A stretch of DNA of 64,000 bases from Tunturiibacter gelidiferens (GTDB lineage Bacteria; Acidobacteriota; Terriglobia; Terriglobales; Acidobacteriaceae), in NCBI RefSeq assembly GCF_014201335.1, contig NZ_JACHEB010000001.1, positions 1-64,000 on the forward strand. Reading direction: 5' to 3'. How positions within the stretch are numbered: the stretch's first letter is position 1; every line of letters begins with the position of its first letter. Shown piece after piece: positions 61,382 to 64,000 of this stretch. A program made the position numbers and the translations under genes. The notes beneath the pieces were generated by a model. That model had not been told where the DNA came from, ran no database searches, and saw only the letters and a list, made by a program, of their open reading frames with translations.

Positions 61382-63859
61382 TTAGGGTAACGCGAAGGCT
61401 ATGTAGGCTGCTCCCTGCGGACCTTTGGGGTTGCGGGCGTTGCTGGTGGCGATGACGACGTACTGGCGGCCGTCGACCATGTAAGTGGCGGGGGTGGCGT
61501 TGCCGGCGTAGGGTAGGTCGCCTTGCCAGAGGAGGGTGCCGGTGCGGCTGTCGAAGGCGCGGATGGTGTGGTCGAAGTTGGTGGCAGCGATGAAGACTAT
61601 GCCGCCGGCGGTGGCGATGGGGCCACCGTAGTTTTCGGTGCCGGTGTCTTTGAGGCCTTTGGCAGCTAGCTCGGGATAGTTGCCGAGAGGGATCTTCCAG
61701 AGATATTTTCCGGTGTTGAGGTCGATGGCGTTGAGGGTTCCCCAGGGCGGCTGGACGGCGGGATAGCCGTCGGGGTCTAGGAACTTGCGGTAGCCGGTGA
61801 AGCGGTATTTGGCTGGGCCTGCTGGTGGGGTCAGGGTGGATTCGACTTCTTTCTTGGAGGAGTTGTTGGAGGTGACGGCGGCTTCGACGATGGGGGAGGC
61901 GCTGTCGCCGAGGAAGCGAAGGAGGGATGCGGTGTCGGCGTCGGTGAGTTTGTGGAAGGACGGCATGCGGCCTTTGCCGTTGTGGATGTTGGCTAGGATC
62001 TGCTGGTCGGTGAGGCGGAGGCGGACGCCTAGGAGGCCGGGGTAGTTGGAGGGGGCGCCGAGGAGGTCGTCGCCGTGGCAGATGGCGCAGTTTTTGTCGT
62101 AGATCTTTGCGCCGGCGATCTCGCTGCGGTTGACGGATTTTGGGGTGGGGGTTGTTGGTCCGCCGGTGTCGCCGGTTTTGAGGTATTCGAGGACGGCGGT
62201 GAGGCGGGCGGCTTCTACGTTGGGGAAGGAGGGCATGCGGCCCTTGCCGCTGTGGATGATTTCGGTGATCTGTGCGTCGGAGAGGTGCTTTTGTTCGTCG
62301 ATGAGGGACGGGAAGGCGGGGGGATTTCCTTTGCGGTCGCCTCCGTGGCACATGGAGCATTGGCTTTGGTAGACATTGGCGCCGAGGCTGCCGCCTTGCT
62401 TGTTTTCTGTGAGGCCGCCGGTCCAGACAATGTCGTTGGCGTTGATGTAGATGACGCCGGTTTTGATGTCGACGGCTGAGCCGCCCCACTCGGCGCCGCC
62501 GTCGAAGCCGGGGAACACTACGGTTTGCTTGTCGACGGTGAAGGGGACGAAGAGGCCGTTGCTGATGAAGGTTTTGAATTGCTCGGCTGCCCACGCGTGT
62601 GCTTCAGGGGTGCGGGTGGTGAGCATGTCGGCGGTGAGGAGTTGGCGCGCGTAGGGTCCGGGGGTGGATGGTACTGGTTGCGTGGGAGAGGTTTTTTCAC
62701 CGGGTGCGGTGGATGCGGGGAATGGCTTTTCTTCGATGGGGAAGAGAGGTTGGCCGGTGGTGCGGTCGAAGAGGAAGAGGTAGCCCTGTTTGGTGGTCTG
62801 GGCTATGGCGTCTACAGTTTTTCCGTGCGAGCGGACGGTGACGAGAGATGGAGGCGACGGGAAGTCGCGGTCCCAGATGTCGTGATGAACACCCTGGAAG
62901 TGCCAGAGGCGTTGGCCGGTATTGGCGTCGAGCGCCAGGAGGGTGTTGGCGTAGAGGTCGTCGCCGATTCGGTCTGCGCCGTAGAAGTCATTGACTGCAG
63001 AGCCGGTAGGGGCGTAGACGATGCCGCGTTTTTCATCGAGCGCCATGCCGGTCCAGTTGTTGGCGGCACCCGTTACCTTCCATGCGTCTTTCGGCCAGGT
63101 CTCGTAACCAGGTTCTCCGGGAAGAGGAATGGTGTGGAAGATCCAGCGAAGCTTGCCGGTGTGGACGTCGTAGGCGCGTATGTCACCGTGCAGCGCAGGC
63201 TCAGTTTCGGGCGCGCGGAACCCGACGATGATCATGTCCTTGTAGATGAGGCCGGGGGTGGTGAGAGCGGCGAACGATTGAGTGACGTCTTTTTCGTTGA
63301 GATCTTTTCGGAGGTCGATCTTGCCGCCGTCACCGAAGGAAGAGATGAGTTTTCCAGTCGCAGGGTCGAGCGCGTAGAGATTAGTGAGAAGGCCGGCGAA
63401 GAGAATGCTTTGCTTGCCATCGGTCCAGTAGCTCAGGCCTCGTGTGGGCTGGAGTCCCGGGGTACCGGTGCTGAAGGTCCAGAGATTTTTTCCGGTAGCT
63501 GCGTCGAGCGCGATGACTTTTTGTGTGGGGGTGAAGCCGAAGAGGACTCGACCGATGATGAGCGGATTGGTCTGGAGGCCGCCCGGCTCTTTGGTATCGA
63601 AGGTCCACGCAACTTTGAGTTTGTGGACGTTGGTGCGATCGATCTGATGGAGCGCGGAGTATCGATCGTCTGCGCTTTGACCACCGTAGACTGGCCAGTC
63701 GGTCTGAGTCGCAGCGTGTCTCGCCTGTGCGTTTGCTGCGGGGAGAATCTGTCCCGGGTTGACGAGGCTCAAAGCCAAGATGGCTGAAACAAGGAAGGGG
63801 ACGAGGGTAGCGGTGCTTGCTCCGCGTGCTTCCATTCGAAAAGCTGTCAAAAAAAACAT
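61382..63859 (-). CDS. PQQ-dependent dehydrogenase with two cytochrome c domains inside the propeller
   Basis: About 825 residues, exported. A signal or anchor region precedes TDWPVYGGQSADDRYSALHQ and propeller blades such as ALDAATGKNLWTF and AYDVHTGKLRWIF (about 50-480). Two haem-c sites follow, CSMCH (Cys501, Cys504, His505) and CAICH (Cys591, Cys594, His595), each with an axial-Met region GKGRMPSF. Propeller blades resume (about 700-825), with AIDLNTGKYLWKI and AFDSRTGTLLWQG. This is a quinoprotein dehydrogenase that oxidises sugars or alcohols with PQQ and passes electrons to the haems. The substrate is unknown. Start is uncertain between 63859 and 63835. Confidence 0.9.
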   Translation of the reverse strand: MFFLTAFRMEARGASTATLVPFLVSAILALSLVNPGQILPAANAQARHAATQTDWPVYGGQSADDRYSALHQIDRTNVHKLKVAWTFDTKEPGGLQTNPLIIGRVLFGFTPTQKVIALDAATGKNLWTFSTGTPGLQPTRGLSYWTDGKQSILFAGLLTNLYALDPATGKLISSFGDGGKIDLRKDLNEKDVTQSFAALTTPGLIYKDMIIVGFRAPETEPALHGDIRAYDVHTGKLRWIFHTIPLPGEPGYETWPKDAWKVTGAANNWTGMALDEKRGIVYAPTGSAVNDFYGADRIGDDLYANTLLALDANTGQRLWHFQGVHHDIWDRDFPSPPSLVTVRSHGKTVDAIAQTTKQGYLFLFDRTTGQPLFPIEEKPFPASTAPGEKTSPTQPVPSTPGPYARQLLTADMLTTRTPEAHAWAAEQFKTFISNGLFVPFTVDKQTVVFPGFDGGAEWGGSAVDIKTGVIYINANDIVWTGGLTENKQGGSLGANVYQSQCSMCHGGDRKGNPPAFPSLIDEQKHLSDAQITEIIHSGKGRMPSFPNVEAARLTAVLEYLKTGDTGGPTTPTPKSVNRSEIAGAKIYDKNCAICHGDDLLGAPSNYPGLLGVRLRLTDQQILANIHNGKGRMPSFHKLTDADTASLLRFLGDSASPIVEAAVTSNNSSKKEVESTLTPPAGPAKYRFTGYRKFLDPDGYPAVQPPWGTLNAIDLNTGKYLWKIPLGNYPELAAKGLKDTGTENYGGPIATAGGIVFIAATNFDHTIRAFDSRTGTLLWQGDLPYAGNATPATYMVDGRQYVVIATSNARNPKGPQGAAYIAFALP

Positions 63860-64000
63860 AGATGATGGAGGGTGAGAGTAAGGAAGACAGCGGCAAAAAC
63901 AGATACGGGGGTCTCTCCACTCCGCCGTGCGATGAGGCCGCCCGGCTGCGGTCGAGATGACAATCCTTCTTAAATTTTTGGACATATGTTTCGTGATTTT

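Noticed and set aside
62525-63787. 420-codon plus-strand frame opposite the PQQ dehydrogenase
   Set aside because: Gly/Glu/Val-rich shadow; the opposite frame has haem-binding and propeller motifs.

Overview
The window is a contiguous, GC-rich, gene-dense bacterial chromosome segment. Its gene content suggests an acidobacterium of the Acidobacteriaceae type (Granulicella, Terriglobus or Edaphobacter like). This is inferred from the secreted S9 and M3 peptidases, Ig/beta-propeller lipoproteins, an alditol-oxidase-type flavoenzyme, a PQQ dehydrogenase with cytochrome c domains, a PEP-CTERM protein, KdsC (a Gram-negative envelope marker) and dispersed non-coding repeats. There is no rRNA, CRISPR array, prophage or recognisable insertion sequence, and I saw no tRNA.

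Layout. 1-3.4 kb: the str operon, reading leftwards rpsL-rpsG-fusA-tuf (tuf cut by the window edge), with a terminator-like hairpin in its leader. 3.9-11.7 kb: secreted S9 peptidase, large lipoprotein, a ribH-nusB pair in which RibH carries an extra VOC-like N-terminal domain, enoyl-CoA hydratase and a small lipoprotein. 11.8-19.0 kb: a sodium:solute symporter, guaA, two paralogous mini membrane proteins, a membrane protein coupled to leuS. 19.2-24.7 kb: acyltransferase, AldO-like oxidase, an unknown exported protein, then an insertion-like segment (cupin gene) bounded by a 116-bp direct repeat of the nfo 3' end, and intact nfo. 24.7-34.1 kb: a DUF6526 protein, redox enzymes with a divergent TetR regulator and paired operator, a FecR-domain protein, Ohr, a PEP-CTERM protein, an exported alpha/beta hydrolase, a three-gene envelope cluster and a broken ohr copy. 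34.1-38.5 kb: M3 peptidase, a CysJ-like reductase and a second TetR. 38.5-44.9 kb: a B12-riboswitch-controlled chelatase operon (ferredoxin-CobN fusion plus fused ChlI/ChlD subunit). 44.9-56.9 kb: CoA-transferase scoAB, exported aldose epimerase, AAC(6')-like acetyltransferase, HAD phosphatase, ndk, a 55-residue membrane protein, exported Nif3-like protein, Lhr helicase, KdsC, an exported unknown and a cold-shock protein. 57.5-63.9 kb: sugar porter, sugar-phosphate isomerase/epimerase, NupG-like transporter and a PQQ dehydrogenase, together suggesting sugar or polyol use.

Three themes stand out. First, there are two families of non-coding dispersed repeat. One has a hairpin that keeps pairing while its bases change, and all its copies sit between convergent genes. 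Second, two neighbouring loci (nfo and ohr) each left a truncated second copy beside an inserted or rearranged segment. Third, several proteins have unusual domain make-up (VOC-RibH, ferredoxin-CobN, PQQ propeller with two haem c domains). By eye the + strand is C-rich for most of the first 48 kb and G-rich from about 50.6 kb on, whatever the gene orientation; this strand asymmetry is worth computing.
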